Assembly (NCBI RefSeq): GCF_900205865.1
Contig: NZ_LT906662.1
Location: 620,001 to 684,000 of the forward strand
DNA: 64,000 nucleotides
Source of the DNA: Thermoanaerobacterium sp. RBIITD
GTDB taxonomy: Bacteria; Bacillota; Thermoanaerobacteria; Thermoanaerobacterales; Thermoanaerobacteraceae
Reading direction: 5' to 3'
The position numbers and the translations under genes are program-made. Below the pieces are notes generated by a model, which had not been told where the DNA came from, searched no databases, and saw only the letters and a list, made by a program, of their open reading frames with translations. Of this stretch, positions 1-7,432 are shown piece after piece (the stretch's first letter is position 1; every line of letters starts with the position of its first letter).

Positions 1-864
1 AAACTTTTTGCCTTTTTCTATACTCCAGTTGGCTACATGATCGGAATTTAAATCAGTGCCATGGTATCTCCAATGAGGAATTGAAACAATTAAAAGACCA
101 TCATTATTTAACAGTTTTAAAGCATCTTTCACAAATTTCTCCGGTGCTTCCACGTGCTCCAAAGTCTCAAGACTCACAATACAATCAAATTTATATCCTT
201 TATCTCTCAAGCCCTCAAAAGAAGATTTTACATAGCTTACATTTTTCCTTTCAATATTTATTAGATTCGCCAGGGTTACCGCTTCATTGTCAATATCTGC
301 CCCAATAACTTGAGAATTGGGTAGCCCTCCTAAAATAATAGAACCATATCCGCATCCACATCCACAATCTAATATCTTGTATTTTTTGTTATAATTTCCT
401 TTCTCAAAGTCCTCTATTATTTGTCTTATATGAGTATAGTTACAAATAAATTTTATTGTATTCATATAATCATTAAGTCCTACTATTGGTCTTCTTTGTG
501 GATTAATATTGGCCCTTAATACATCTACCTTACTCAATAAGTCGGTAAAAAAAATATCATTAGGTTGACGTATAGACTTCTTACTACTTATAATATTTAC
601 TGCTTCTAAATATACTTTATTTAGCGTATTGTTATCTATAGAAATAAGCATTGAGGGTATCTCTATTTCATCATAATCATTCAATGTATTGAGAAATATA
701 GGTACTAATTTATTACTTTTTTCGCTAAATAATAATAAATCAAAGAACATCTGGTTATTCAGTATATGAACATTTACAGAAAAAAGCTCCCAATCGATAT
801 TCGGTATTGTGTCGTACAGCTGATATTTATCAAAATTGTTTGACAACTTAAATTTCAAATTCAA
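1..864 (-). CDS. Class I SAM-dependent methyltransferase (3' end cut by window edge)
   Basis: The minus strand is open for 288 codons from a TTG at 864 to the window edge, so the C-terminus is missing. A GAGGTG ribosome site lies 6 nt before the TTG. The first ~165 residues match nothing I recognise. They are followed by a SAM-binding Rossmann core: motif I reads ILDCGCGCGYGSII, then an acidic GADIDNEA strand end, then VSLETLEHVEAPEKF and LLIVSIPHW, typical of Methyltransf_11/23 enzymes. The substrate cannot be read from the sequence. It lies directly downstream of a CgeB-like glycosyltransferase in a stretch next to flagellin, so modification of flagellin glycans is a reasonable inference only. 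Confidence 0.8.
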   Translation of the reverse strand, partial: MNLKFKLSNNFDKYQLYDTIPNIDWELFSVNVHILNNQMFFDLLLFSEKSNKLVPIFLNTLNDYDEIEIPSMLISIDNNTLNKVYLEAVNIISSKKSIRQPNDIFFTDLLSKVDVLRANINPQRRPIVGLNDYMNTIKFICNYTHIRQIIEDFEKGNYNKKYKILDCGCGCGYGSIILGGLPNSQVIGADIDNEAVTLANLINIERKNVSYVKSSFEGLRDKGYKFDCIVSLETLEHVEAPEKFVKDALKLLNNDGLLIVSIPHWRYHGTDLNSDHVANWSIEKGKKF

Positions 865-887
865 TATTTTCACCTCATCAATTAATG

Positions 888-1859
888 TTATTTGCTTATT
901 ATCTCAAGTATTTTACTTAATCTATTTGTAAATAAATGTTCTTTTATTGTTCTTTGATATGCATTTTCAGCAATTTTATTACGTTCCTCATCATGTCCTA
1001 GATAATAATCTATTTTATCAATTAAATCTTTAATATCATCATATACCACTATCTCTTCGCCAATTTTATAAAATCTATCTAAATCTTCTCTATAATCGGT
1101 TATCTGAAATCCACCTGCTGCTGATATATCAAAGGTCCTGTTATTAGGAGAGACAGCTTTTATGTTTTGCCTATTTAAACCTAATGTTTTATCATCAAAA
1201 CTTCTATGAATATTCAAATTAATTTTTGCATTTGAATAATATTTTGCTGCTTCTTCATCAGTAATGACATGTGAAAAAACTTTATCTTTTATATAATCAA
1301 AGCATCTTAATTTTTCCCACCATTGACCAATAATCTTTATATTATAATTGCATTTTTTTAAATAATCATATATATTATCAATTACATCCAATCTATTTTT
1401 AAATGCTGATCCTATTATACAAATATCAGAACTATATCTATTATCGATAACCTTTTTAAAAGCATTATCGTTACTTCCAAGTGGAAGATAAAATGCATTT
1501 TGCGTGTGCCTTTTATATATATCTATAACATAATTTTCTGTATTAAAGATATAATCATAATTTAAAGCATATTTTAAACTACTGTCAATTTCATAAGGAT
1601 CATCTACCAACCATACTCCTGTTTTATAACCTAATTTTCTAATTTCAATAACTTTATTTACATCCAAATTTAAACCATGTAGTGTAAATATAAAATCTGG
1701 ATTAAATTGTTCTAATGTCTCATAAAATAGATTATTCTTTATTTCTCTTACTTCAATAGAAATAATTTGTTGACCTAACTTTAAAAAACCATTTATTATA
1801 CCATAATCTAAATTATTATGAGGCCATGGAAATCCTGAACTAATATATAATATCTTCAT
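888..1859 (-). CDS. CgeB-like glycosyltransferase
   Basis: This 323-residue protein begins MKILYISSGFPWPHNN, a GT-B fold N-terminal strand-loop. It contains a DDPYEID stretch at about residues 87-93. Its C-terminal half has the CgeB-type signature (YYSNAKINLNIHR, then NNRTFDISAAGGFQ and an acidic DYREDLD), the nucleotide-sugar-binding half of CgeB/DUF3880 and GT4-like proteins. In that family this part forms the acceptor/donor cleft of spore-coat or flagellar glycosylation enzymes. The gene sits between an unknown 126-residue protein (14 nt gap) and a methyltransferase (23 nt gap), so they are probably co-transcribed. Flagellin as acceptor is inferred from position. Confidence 0.72.
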   Translation of the reverse strand: MKILYISSGFPWPHNNLDYGIINGFLKLGQQIISIEVREIKNNLFYETLEQFNPDFIFTLHGLNLDVNKVIEIRKLGYKTGVWLVDDPYEIDSSLKYALNYDYIFNTENYVIDIYKRHTQNAFYLPLGSNDNAFKKVIDNRYSSDICIIGSAFKNRLDVIDNIYDYLKKCNYNIKIIGQWWEKLRCFDYIKDKVFSHVITDEEAAKYYSNAKINLNIHRSFDDKTLGLNRQNIKAVSPNNRTFDISAAGGFQITDYREDLDRFYKIGEEIVVYDDIKDLIDKIDYYLGHDEERNKIAENAYQRTIKEHLFTNRLSKILEIISK

Positions 1860-1873
1860 CTAATCACCCGGTC

Positions 1874-2254
1874 TTATATTATTTTATCATTGCACAAATC
1901 GCTGGCACTTTCACCAAGAATAAGTCTAACTATATTGTTATAACCTATATCATTATTTCTTACTAACTCTTGGAACTCCAAAAACTCGGAGTAATATTTT
2001 CTCTTTAGATCTCTAACATCTCTTTGCATTTCATTATAAAGTTCTTTGTATCGAATTCCTAAATGAACTCTTTCAAGAATGATTCTAAATAAATCTCTGT
2101 ATATTAAAGAAAATTTTGTGTAAATAAAATAATTATCTTTATACTTTTGAATAATTTCAATTAATTCATTCATAAAGTTCTTATGTCTTAATTTGAAATT
2201 TAATATAGACATATTAGCTACTAAAACTTGGCTAAAGCTTGATACTGCACCCAT
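1874..2254 (-). CDS. Hypothetical protein of the flagellin-modification cluster
   Basis: A 126-residue protein that I do not recognise. A strong GGGAGG ribosome site precedes the ATG by 7 nt. It looks largely helical and charged, with repeated aromatic/basic heptad-like spacing in the middle (YKDNYFIYTKFSLIYRD, then MQRDVRDLKRKYYSEFLEF), and has no signal peptide or clear membrane segment. It is followed at 14 nt by the CgeB-like glycosyltransferase, so it is likely the first gene of a three-gene transcript. A small helper or chaperone-like role in flagellin modification is possible but is guesswork from position. Confidence 0.6.
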   Translation of the reverse strand: MGAVSSFSQVLVANMSILNFKLRHKNFMNELIEIIQKYKDNYFIYTKFSLIYRDLFRIILERVHLGIRYKELYNEMQRDVRDLKRKYYSEFLEFQELVRNNDIGYNNIVRLILGESASDLCNDKII

Positions 2255-2281
2255 AACATTTACCTCCCCATAAAGTAAATC

Positions 2282-2470
2282 TTATATGTAATCTAAACAC
2301 TCTTTTAATACATCTTCCCAATGTTGCATTTTATAATTAAACCTTTGTCTCAACATATAATTATCAAGAACAGAATTTTTTAACCCTTTTGCTGGTGCAT
2401 TATAATCTGTCAAATTTATGTCATCAACATGGTACAACTTGAGCCATTTCCTCCTGCCATATAATTCCTT
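2282..2470 (-). pseudogene. C-terminal remnant of an RmlD-like sugar-nucleotide reductase
   Basis: One minus-strand frame stays open for 62 codons and ends at TAA 2282-2284, but has no start and is closed by a TGA just upstream (2471-2473). Its end reads KGLKNSVLDNYMLR, then MQHWEDVLKECLDYI. This strongly resembles the tail of dTDP-4-dehydrorhamnose reductase/NAD-sugar epimerase proteins (SVLDN...L...HWEdaLkeyL). It appears to be the 3' remnant of a larger sugar-nucleotide gene lost by deletion. It supports a past glycosylation island next to flagellin. Confidence 0.5.
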
Positions 2471-2652
2471 TCATATAATCACCACTCATATAGTTTATCC
2501 GTTTATATGTATCGGCAAATTTTTCGCAAAATTAAGTAGAAAAATAAAAATTACGCGTTTATATTCGGATGCGGCATATTAGGTAATCTATTTAATCAGG
2601 CACCACCTTTCTAAATTAGTATAGTATCAAATTTAAATTTTTTAACAAAAAT
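2471..2652. other. Intergenic stretch, no gene seen
   Basis: About 180 bases between the RmlD remnant and the promoter of the endonuclease gene. I see no open frame with a ribosome site and no hairpin terminator. It is AT-rich and may be the scar where the rest of the reductase gene was lost. Confidence 0.4.
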
Positions 2653-2682
2653 TTGACTTTTATTTTTTAAATATATTATAAT
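2653..2682 (+). promoter_or_regulatory. Sigma-A-type promoter of the endonuclease gene
   Basis: TTGACT (2653-2658) and TATAAT (2677-2682) are separated by 18 nt, close to consensus. The first ATG of the downstream frame is 34 nt past the -10 box. Confidence 0.6.
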
Positions 2683-2715
2683 AGAAAAAACGTATGTTCG
2701 AAAGTTGGTGCTATT

Positions 2716-3729
2716 ATGGATAAAATGGAATATCTACAAAAATATTATCCTAATACAGATAATAAAATTTTAGCAAATTATCTCGGTATATCTGAGCAAT
2801 CTGTCAGAAGATTGGCATCAAAAAATAATATATAGAAAAGTACAGAATACATAAAAAAGCAGCATGAATTACTTTTAAAAGTGAAAGAAGCAAAATACCT
2901 TTCACTTATTCCGAATATACGACCAACTAATTATCAATTAAATATAATTGTCGGTAGTATTTTGGGTGATGGAAATTTATCATACGCGCCGAGAAGTAGG
3001 AATGCTTATTATAGAGAGCATTTTTGCCAACAGCAATATGAATATAGACTGTGGAAATGTACACAGTTAAAAGATTTAGGCTTTAAGATAAATAAAAATA
3101 ATACTCTGCAATCAATATCTCATCCAATATTCTCAAATTTATATGAAAAATTTTATATTGATAATCGAAAAACCATTACTTATAATAATATTAAATTTCT
3201 TAATGATGCAGTAGGTCTTGCATGTTTTTATATGGATGATTGTAGCCTAGTAATTTCAAAAAATAAAAAGCCTAATATAACTGTTAATCCTATTATAACA
3301 TTATATACCTTAAACTTCTATGAAAAAGAAAATATTATTTTACAAGAACATATTTATAAAACTTTTAATGTTAAATTCAATTTAAAAGAGCATCCAGATG
3401 GTAAAAAATATATTTTAACAATTGGAAAAAGAGAAGAGGTCTTTAATTTTACAGATATTGTAAAACCATATGCTTGTCAAATATCCTGTATGGATTATAA
3501 ATGGAATATTGATAAAAGAATTATTGAAGAATGTAAAAAGGATAATAGAATAAATTTAAGTAATTTTTACAATAGAAAATTCTTATCATATACAAATGAT
3601 GATATAAGTAAAATTATTGATTTGAAAAATAATGGTTACTCCGATAGAGAAATTGCTAATAAGTTAAATAGATCATATTGGGGTATCGTATGGAAAATAA
3701 GAGATCTAAAAAAGAAAGATAAGATTTAA
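2716..3729 (+). pseudogene. LAGLIDADG homing endonuclease with an in-frame TAG
   Basis: One frame runs from ATG 2716 to TAA 3727-3729, interrupted by a TAG at codon 40 (2833-2835). The N-terminal piece (residues 1-39) is a helix-turn-helix (ILANYLGISEQSVRRL) and the homology continues straight past the TAG. The body carries two LAGLIDADG-type motifs: IIVGSILGDGNLS about 60 residues after the TAG, and LACFYMDDCSLV about 120 residues further. Both keep the acidic catalytic position, although the second has DC where DG is usual. A second helix-turn-helix ends the protein (DREIANKLNRSYWGIVW). The intact part could also start at GTG 2881 and give 282 residues. It points towards the flagellin gene but lies outside the group I intron there. 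Whether active enzyme is made (restart at 2881, or readthrough) is unknown. Confidence 0.8.
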
Positions 3730-3748
3730 GGGAGGCAAAGCCTCCCTT
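3728..3748. terminator. Bidirectional hairpin between endonuclease gene and hag
   Basis: AAGGGAGGC, a 3-nt loop and GCCTCCCTT form a perfect 9-bp stem. It overlaps the endonuclease stop codon and lies just after the flagellin stop (3753) on the other strand. The T tracts are weak on both sides. Confidence 0.6.
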
Positions 3749-3752
3749 ATTG

Positions 3753-4977
3753 TTATCTGAGTAATTGTAAAACTGTCTGTGGTTGTTGATTTGCCTGAGC
3801 TCTTCCAGGCCGGTCCCTTTCGGATACCGAATAGATCATATCTTCATCCTATCTATCGTTTGATAGGAGCCGGGCACTTCGGGTTAATCCCTACGGACTT
3901 CATCACCAAGGGCTTTATGCCTTTAGGTGGTATGTCCTGATCGTTGAACCTTCTCCAACCTTTCAGTACAGGAGCTTGGCTGCTGATTGCCCATATCCTT
4001 ACACTTTTCAACCTATCACGCTTATCCTTTCGGATTACGTTGTAGGGTGCGAGGCTCTAAGGGTTTCCCAGCAATTCACCCGGTAGTAATCCTGAAAATT
4101 ACTCTTCAGGACGCCTGTGCGAAACGGCTTATGCAGCCATTTCCTCAAGCATTGCTGTCGCTGCCTGATTCAGTATGTTGTCTTTTGTGAATTCCATCAT
4201 CTCTTTAGCCATATCAACATCTCTTATACGTGACTCTGCAGCTGTTAAGTTTTCTGATGCTGTGCCAAGGTTGTTTATAGTGTGTTCAAGTCTGTTTTGA
4301 AGTGCACCAAGACTACCTCTTTGTGCTGATACTGCATTTATCGCATTATCAATAGCACTTAAATCACTTGCTATTGAAGCTGTGTCATAGCAAGATGAAA
4401 CCGCTAATAATGTTCCACTTATAGCGCCAGTATTGTCAACACTAACTGATAATGCACCTACTGTTAAAATAGAAGCAGATGACATATTGCTAATTGATAA
4501 CTGAACTGTTTGATTTCCATTTGCACCAATTTGGAATGTTAAAGCCGAAGTTCCACTAATTGTTCCATCTAATAAATTCTTAGTATTAAATTGAGTTTGG
4601 CCTGATATTCTATTAATTTCTGCCGCTAACTGTCCTAATTCAGATTGAATATTTTTTAAATCATCTGGAGTATTAGTACTATTTCCAGCTTGTACAACAA
4701 GTTCTCTCATTCTTTGTAGTATTGATGAAGTCTCATTTAATGCACCTTCTGCTGTCTGAATTAGTGATATACCGTCTTGTGCATTTCTTTGTGCCATGTT
4801 AAGACCGTTGATCTGGCCTCTCATTTTCTCTGATATAGCAAGACCTGCTGCATCGTCACCAGCTCTATTGATTCTGTAGCCTGATGAAAGTTTCTCTAAA
4901 GATTTCTGTGTGTTTGTGTTATTAATGGAAAGTGCTCTCCATGCATTTAAAGCACTTATGTTGTGGTTTATTATCAT
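3753..4977 (-). CDS. hag: Flagellin, split by a group I intron (exons 4977-4148 and 3801-3753)
   Basis: Major filament protein, exported by the flagellar type III system. Exon 1 starts MIINHNISALNAWRAL, has the D0/D1 helices (SSGYRINRAGDDAAGLAISE) and a short central domain, then the C-terminal ESRIRDVDMAKEM helix. Read through, the frame runs into an intron and stops as MLEEMAA at 4129. Joining position 4148 to 3801 instead gives the canonical flagellin ending MLAQANQQPQTVLQLLR with a stop at 3753-3755, 292 residues in total. This is the usual length for flagellins lacking D2/D3. An AGGAGGAAGGA ribosome site precedes the ATG. It is the last gene of the flg-fliW-csrA-hag block and has its own sigma-D-like promoter and a CsrA-type leader. 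Confidence 0.92.
3802..4147 (-). ncRNA. Group I self-splicing intron in hag (346 nt)
   Basis: All four conserved core elements of group I introns are present in order on the minus strand. P is GAATTGCTGGGAAAC (4077-4063), Q is AATCAGCAGCC (3988-3978), R is GTTCAACGATCAG (3949-3937) and S is AAGATATGATCT (3844-3833). The predicted 5' splice site follows a U (exon ...AUGCU). The internal guide AGGCGU (4116-4111) pairs with AUGCUU and gives the expected U-G wobble at the splice site. The intron ends in G (3802), as required. It carries no internal open reading frame. A LAGLIDADG gene lies just beyond the 3' exon on the opposite strand. Splicing restores the flagellin frame exactly. Confidence 0.93.
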
Positions 4978-4980
4978 TTT

Positions 4981-5016
4981 TCCTTCCTCCTTGAATTTTT
5001 ATTCGGCATCCCTGCC
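4981..5016 (-). promoter_or_regulatory. Two CsrA-type GGA sites in the hag leader
   Basis: In the mRNA sense the leader holds GGCA-GGGA-TGCC (5016-5005), a 4-bp hairpin presenting GGA in its loop. About 10 nt downstream is the Shine-Dalgarno AAGGAGGAAGGA (4992-4981). This two-site layout, with the second site covering the ribosome site, matches CsrA repression of hag in Bacillus subtilis. csrA and fliW are the genes immediately upstream. Confidence 0.6.
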
Positions 5017-5110
5017 ATTAATGATTTGATTTGGTTTTTCTCATATGATTTTATCTTTTGTTTAAGATACTCAACAGCTGGCCAACTGCTTATCATTTGT
5101 TACACTATAT

Positions 5111-5137
5111 ATATCGATATGTTTTTATATTAGTTTA
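5111..5137 (-). promoter_or_regulatory. Sigma-D (SigD/FliA)-like promoter of hag
   Basis: On the minus strand TAAA (5137-5134), a 15-nt spacer and ATCGATAT (5118-5111) fit the flagellar sigma-28 pattern TAAA-N15-GCCGATAT. The -35 element overlaps the csrA stop codon. The leader to the ATG would be roughly 125 nt. Confidence 0.6.
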
Positions 5138-5362
5138 GTCTTTTTTGATAAAATTTTCTATCTGCCTTAATGTTACTTTATTTATATTTATGGCTTTTTT
5201 GTTTTCATCCCTAACTTCTAAGAGTTCTTTTCTTACTATGGAAAGATTTTTTGGTGCAGTTATTCCTATGCTTATGTTTTCACTATCAATGCTTAATATT
5301 TTTATCTCAATGTCATCCCCTATAATCAATGATTGACCGATCTTACGAGTGAGTATGAGCAT
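5135..5362 (-). CDS. csrA: Carbon storage regulator CsrA
   Basis: A 75-residue RNA-binding dimer beginning [20 protein letters not shown], the classic CsrA beta strands, with a longer C-terminal tail than the ~61-residue proteobacterial form, as usual in Gram-positives. It represses translation by binding GGA motifs at ribosome sites, and the hag leader immediately downstream has two such sites. Its start overlaps the end of fliW by 20 nt, which implies translational coupling with its antagonist. Confidence 0.95.
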   Translation of the reverse strand: MLILTRKIGQSLIIGDDIEIKILSIDSENISIGITAPKNLSIVRKELLEVRDENKKAININKVTLRQIENFIKKD

Positions 5363-5792
5363 TTTTCAGTTCCTCCAGTATAGGATGTTTTATCATATAT
5401 CTATCATCATCAAGTACAAGCTGCACAGCTTTATTGTTTTTGGCATTTATGATTACAGGGGCTTTTAAGTTTGCTGTCATCTTTTTTATCTCTTCTGGTA
5501 TTACAACGATCACATATGTAAGGATATGATTTATGTCTTCTATTTCAAGGGATTTTATTGTACCTTCATCAAGATTTACGGCATAATCTGGTTTTATTAC
5601 CTTTGGGTCAAGTATAACAAAGGCTATATTTGCATCATCGAGGGACTGCAGCCATTTGAATGGGGTATCCTCATCGGTGCTTAACAGAATAAAGTCTTTG
5701 AATCCCTCGAAACCTGGTATTCCATCATCAAAGTGGATTATATCCTCGGAATTGTACTGGACTTGTCCAAAGTTTTTTGTGGATATTTGCAT
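5343..5792 (-). CDS. fliW: Flagellar assembly factor FliW
   Basis: A 149-residue protein matching FliW over its whole length: start [21 protein letters not shown], then [14 protein letters not shown] and the [19 protein letters not shown] segment. FliW binds CsrA and relieves hag repression, and is itself titrated by cytoplasmic flagellin, giving a partner-switch feedback loop. Its gene overlaps csrA and lies two genes upstream of hag, exactly as in Bacillus. Confidence 0.95.
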   Translation of the reverse strand: MQISTKNFGQVQYNSEDIIHFDDGIPGFEGFKDFILLSTDEDTPFKWLQSLDDANIAFVILDPKVIKPDYAVNLDEGTIKSLEIEDINHILTYVIVVIPEEIKKMTANLKAPVIINAKNNKAVQLVLDDDRYMIKHPILEELKNAHTHS

Positions 5793-5844
5793 TTTGTTGC
5801 CTCGCTTTCTTTTATAGGATAAATTCTATGGTCACTATTTAAGA

Positions 5845-5880
5845 ATCTGAGATCCTTCGCTTTTGCTCTGAATGAAAAAG
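5845..5880. repeat. Short interspersed repeat, copy 1
   Basis: Intergenic GAGATCCTTCGC followed by TTTTGCTCTGAATGA. It closely resembles sequences at 6491, 8937 and 11008, all between genes of the flagellar block. Confidence 0.5.
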
Positions 5881-5884
5881 AGGA

Positions 5885-6442
5885 TCATATTGATCGGTTA
5901 AAGTTCTTACCGACGTAGTCTATCTTTATTGAGGGATACTGGATCATGTATATGTTGATACTACCGGGTATAGCCTTGATTTCTGGTTTATGCGGTATTG
6001 CATTTATTTCTACTCCGCCCTCAATCCAGTTTATATTCAAATATCCATCAAACCAAATTTTTGGTCTTGATTTTGGCATAAGATCTACATTGAAATTTGT
6101 ATCCTGGATTCCCGCTTCTTGTGCGAGCTCTGTAATAACATCCTGATGGTTTTCTATTGATGCCAATGCATCACCATCATCTACAATTTTGCCTATTGCC
6201 TCAAGACCGATTTCAGCACTTTTTCCTGCTTCATCGTGGTTTAAGTCGAATATGCTTTTTAAACCGGATTCATAGAAACACTGATACTGGTCAATGTGTA
6301 CTTGTGGAAGCTTATGGTCTATCTCCATTTTTGCTGGTACTTGTTTTATATCAAGGTCTGCATTTTTGTTATTTATATTAATTTCGGCAGGAGTAGTATC
6401 GATACCTATCCTGCCGTATGTTTGATGTATTGATATGTTCAT
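5885..6442 (-). CDS. DUF6470 (YviE-like) flagellar operon protein
   Basis: A soluble protein of about 185 residues. The open frame begins at 6454, but the ATGGAGGAAATC before the ATG at 6442 supplies the GGAGG ribosome site, so 6442 (MNISIHQTYGRIGID) is preferred. The N-terminal third has alternating residues in strands of the TPAEININNKNADLDI type, and the C-terminal third contains KPEIKAIPGSINIYM. This beta-rich pattern is that of DUF6470/YviE, found between flgL and fliW in Bacillus and relatives. Its function is not established. Confidence 0.78.
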   Translation of the reverse strand: MNISIHQTYGRIGIDTTPAEININNKNADLDIKQVPAKMEIDHKLPQVHIDQYQCFYESGLKSIFDLNHDEAGKSAEIGLEAIGKIVDDGDALASIENHQDVITELAQEAGIQDTNFNVDLMPKSRPKIWFDGYLNINWIEGGVEINAIPHKPEIKAIPGSINIYMIQYPSIKIDYVGKNFNRSI

Positions 6443-6490
6443 GATTTCCTCCATTATGGTTAAGGATTAACAATAGTATCCCTTTTGGGC

Positions 6491-6520
6491 CAGAGATTCA
6501 TCGCTTTCGCTCTGAATGAC
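6491..6520. repeat. Short interspersed repeat, copy 2
   Basis: Reads CAGAGATTCATCGC then TTTCGCTCTGAATGAC. This is the clearest copy of the family, lying between DUF6470 and flgL. Confidence 0.5.
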
Positions 6521-6532
6521 AATGGAAAAGCA

Positions 6533-7423
6533 CTATTTTAAGAAGTCGATAAGTGAAGGCTCAATTATTCTCGCACCTGCTGCAAGAGAAGCTCTATAGA
6601 CATTTTCGTCCATCTTTAGGTTTGTTATAACTTGAGCCATATCTGCATCTTCATTTTTTGAAAGAAGTGTTGTAAAGTTATAATTGTCGCTTTGTAGCCT
6701 ATTTTTGGTCAAATCAAGTCTATTTGATTTGGCACCTGCATCTGCTCTTATTGAAAGTACATTTTCAAGCTCTTTATCAATATCAGCAATGGTATTGCTC
6801 ACGGCTTGATGATCACCACTATTTAATGCATTTTTAAGATTATCCATCATATTTAAAAGCTGTGATGTGCCACTTGATACATCAAATACTTTATCACCAG
6901 TTACATTAATCTGCATTTTATTACCGCCTGCACCTACTTCAAATTTTATTGTTCCATTGTCTCCGCTATATGTATTTGATGTTTCATTAAATGGCTGTGT
7001 ATCTGTCTTAAATCCTGCGAATATGTATCTACCGTTGTACTGGGTATTCCCCACCTGTATCATTTGCTTTTTCAGTTGATCTATTTCTGCTGCTATATTC
7101 TGCATATCAGTTTGTGTCAATGTACCATTAGAACCTTGTACAGCAAGGTCTCTCGTTCTTTGCAATAAGTCACCTATCTGGCCAAGTGATGAATCAGTAA
7201 GATCAAGCCATGATTTTGCATCATCGACGTTTTTTGTATATGCATCATTTCTTGACATGTCTGTCCTTATCCTAAGGCTATTTGCGACAGCGACAGGGTC
7301 ATCTGATGGTTTATTAATCCTTTTTCCTGATGCCAACATGTCCTGGTCTTTTTGCATGCGTTCAAGGTTATTGTTGTAGTCGTTCATGAAGTTCATAATA
7401 AGCATGTTATTCGTTACGCGCAC
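6533..7423 (-). CDS. flgL: Flagellar hook-associated protein 3 (FlgL)
   Basis: 296 residues, the hook-filament junction protein. The N-terminus MRVTNNMLIMNFMNDYNNN and LASGKRINKPSDDPVAV is the conserved flagellin-like D0 region. The C-terminus ends in a flagellin-like helix (ENVYRASLAAGARIIEPSL). A GTG start fits the AGGTAGG site upstream. The start lies 9 nt from the flgK stop, so the two are translated from one message. Confidence 0.94.
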   Translation of the reverse strand: MRVTNNMLIMNFMNDYNNNLERMQKDQDMLASGKRINKPSDDPVAVANSLRIRTDMSRNDAYTKNVDDAKSWLDLTDSSLGQIGDLLQRTRDLAVQGSNGTLTQTDMQNIAAEIDQLKKQMIQVGNTQYNGRYIFAGFKTDTQPFNETSNTYSGDNGTIKFEVGAGGNKMQINVTGDKVFDVSSGTSQLLNMMDNLKNALNSGDHQAVSNTIADIDKELENVLSIRADAGAKSNRLDLTKNRLQSDNYNFTTLLSKNEDADMAQVITNLKMDENVYRASLAAGARIIEPSLIDFLK

Positions 7424-7432
7424 TTTTTACAC

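Noticed and set aside
4129-4150. Flagellin ending MLEEMAA as a real C-terminus or a frameshift
   Set aside because: The group I intron model restores the conserved C-terminus exactly, so this tail is intron-derived.
3987-4190. Plus-strand open frame of 67 codons over the intron
   Set aside because: It is the complement of structured intron RNA and exon 1; no ribosome site or family resemblance.
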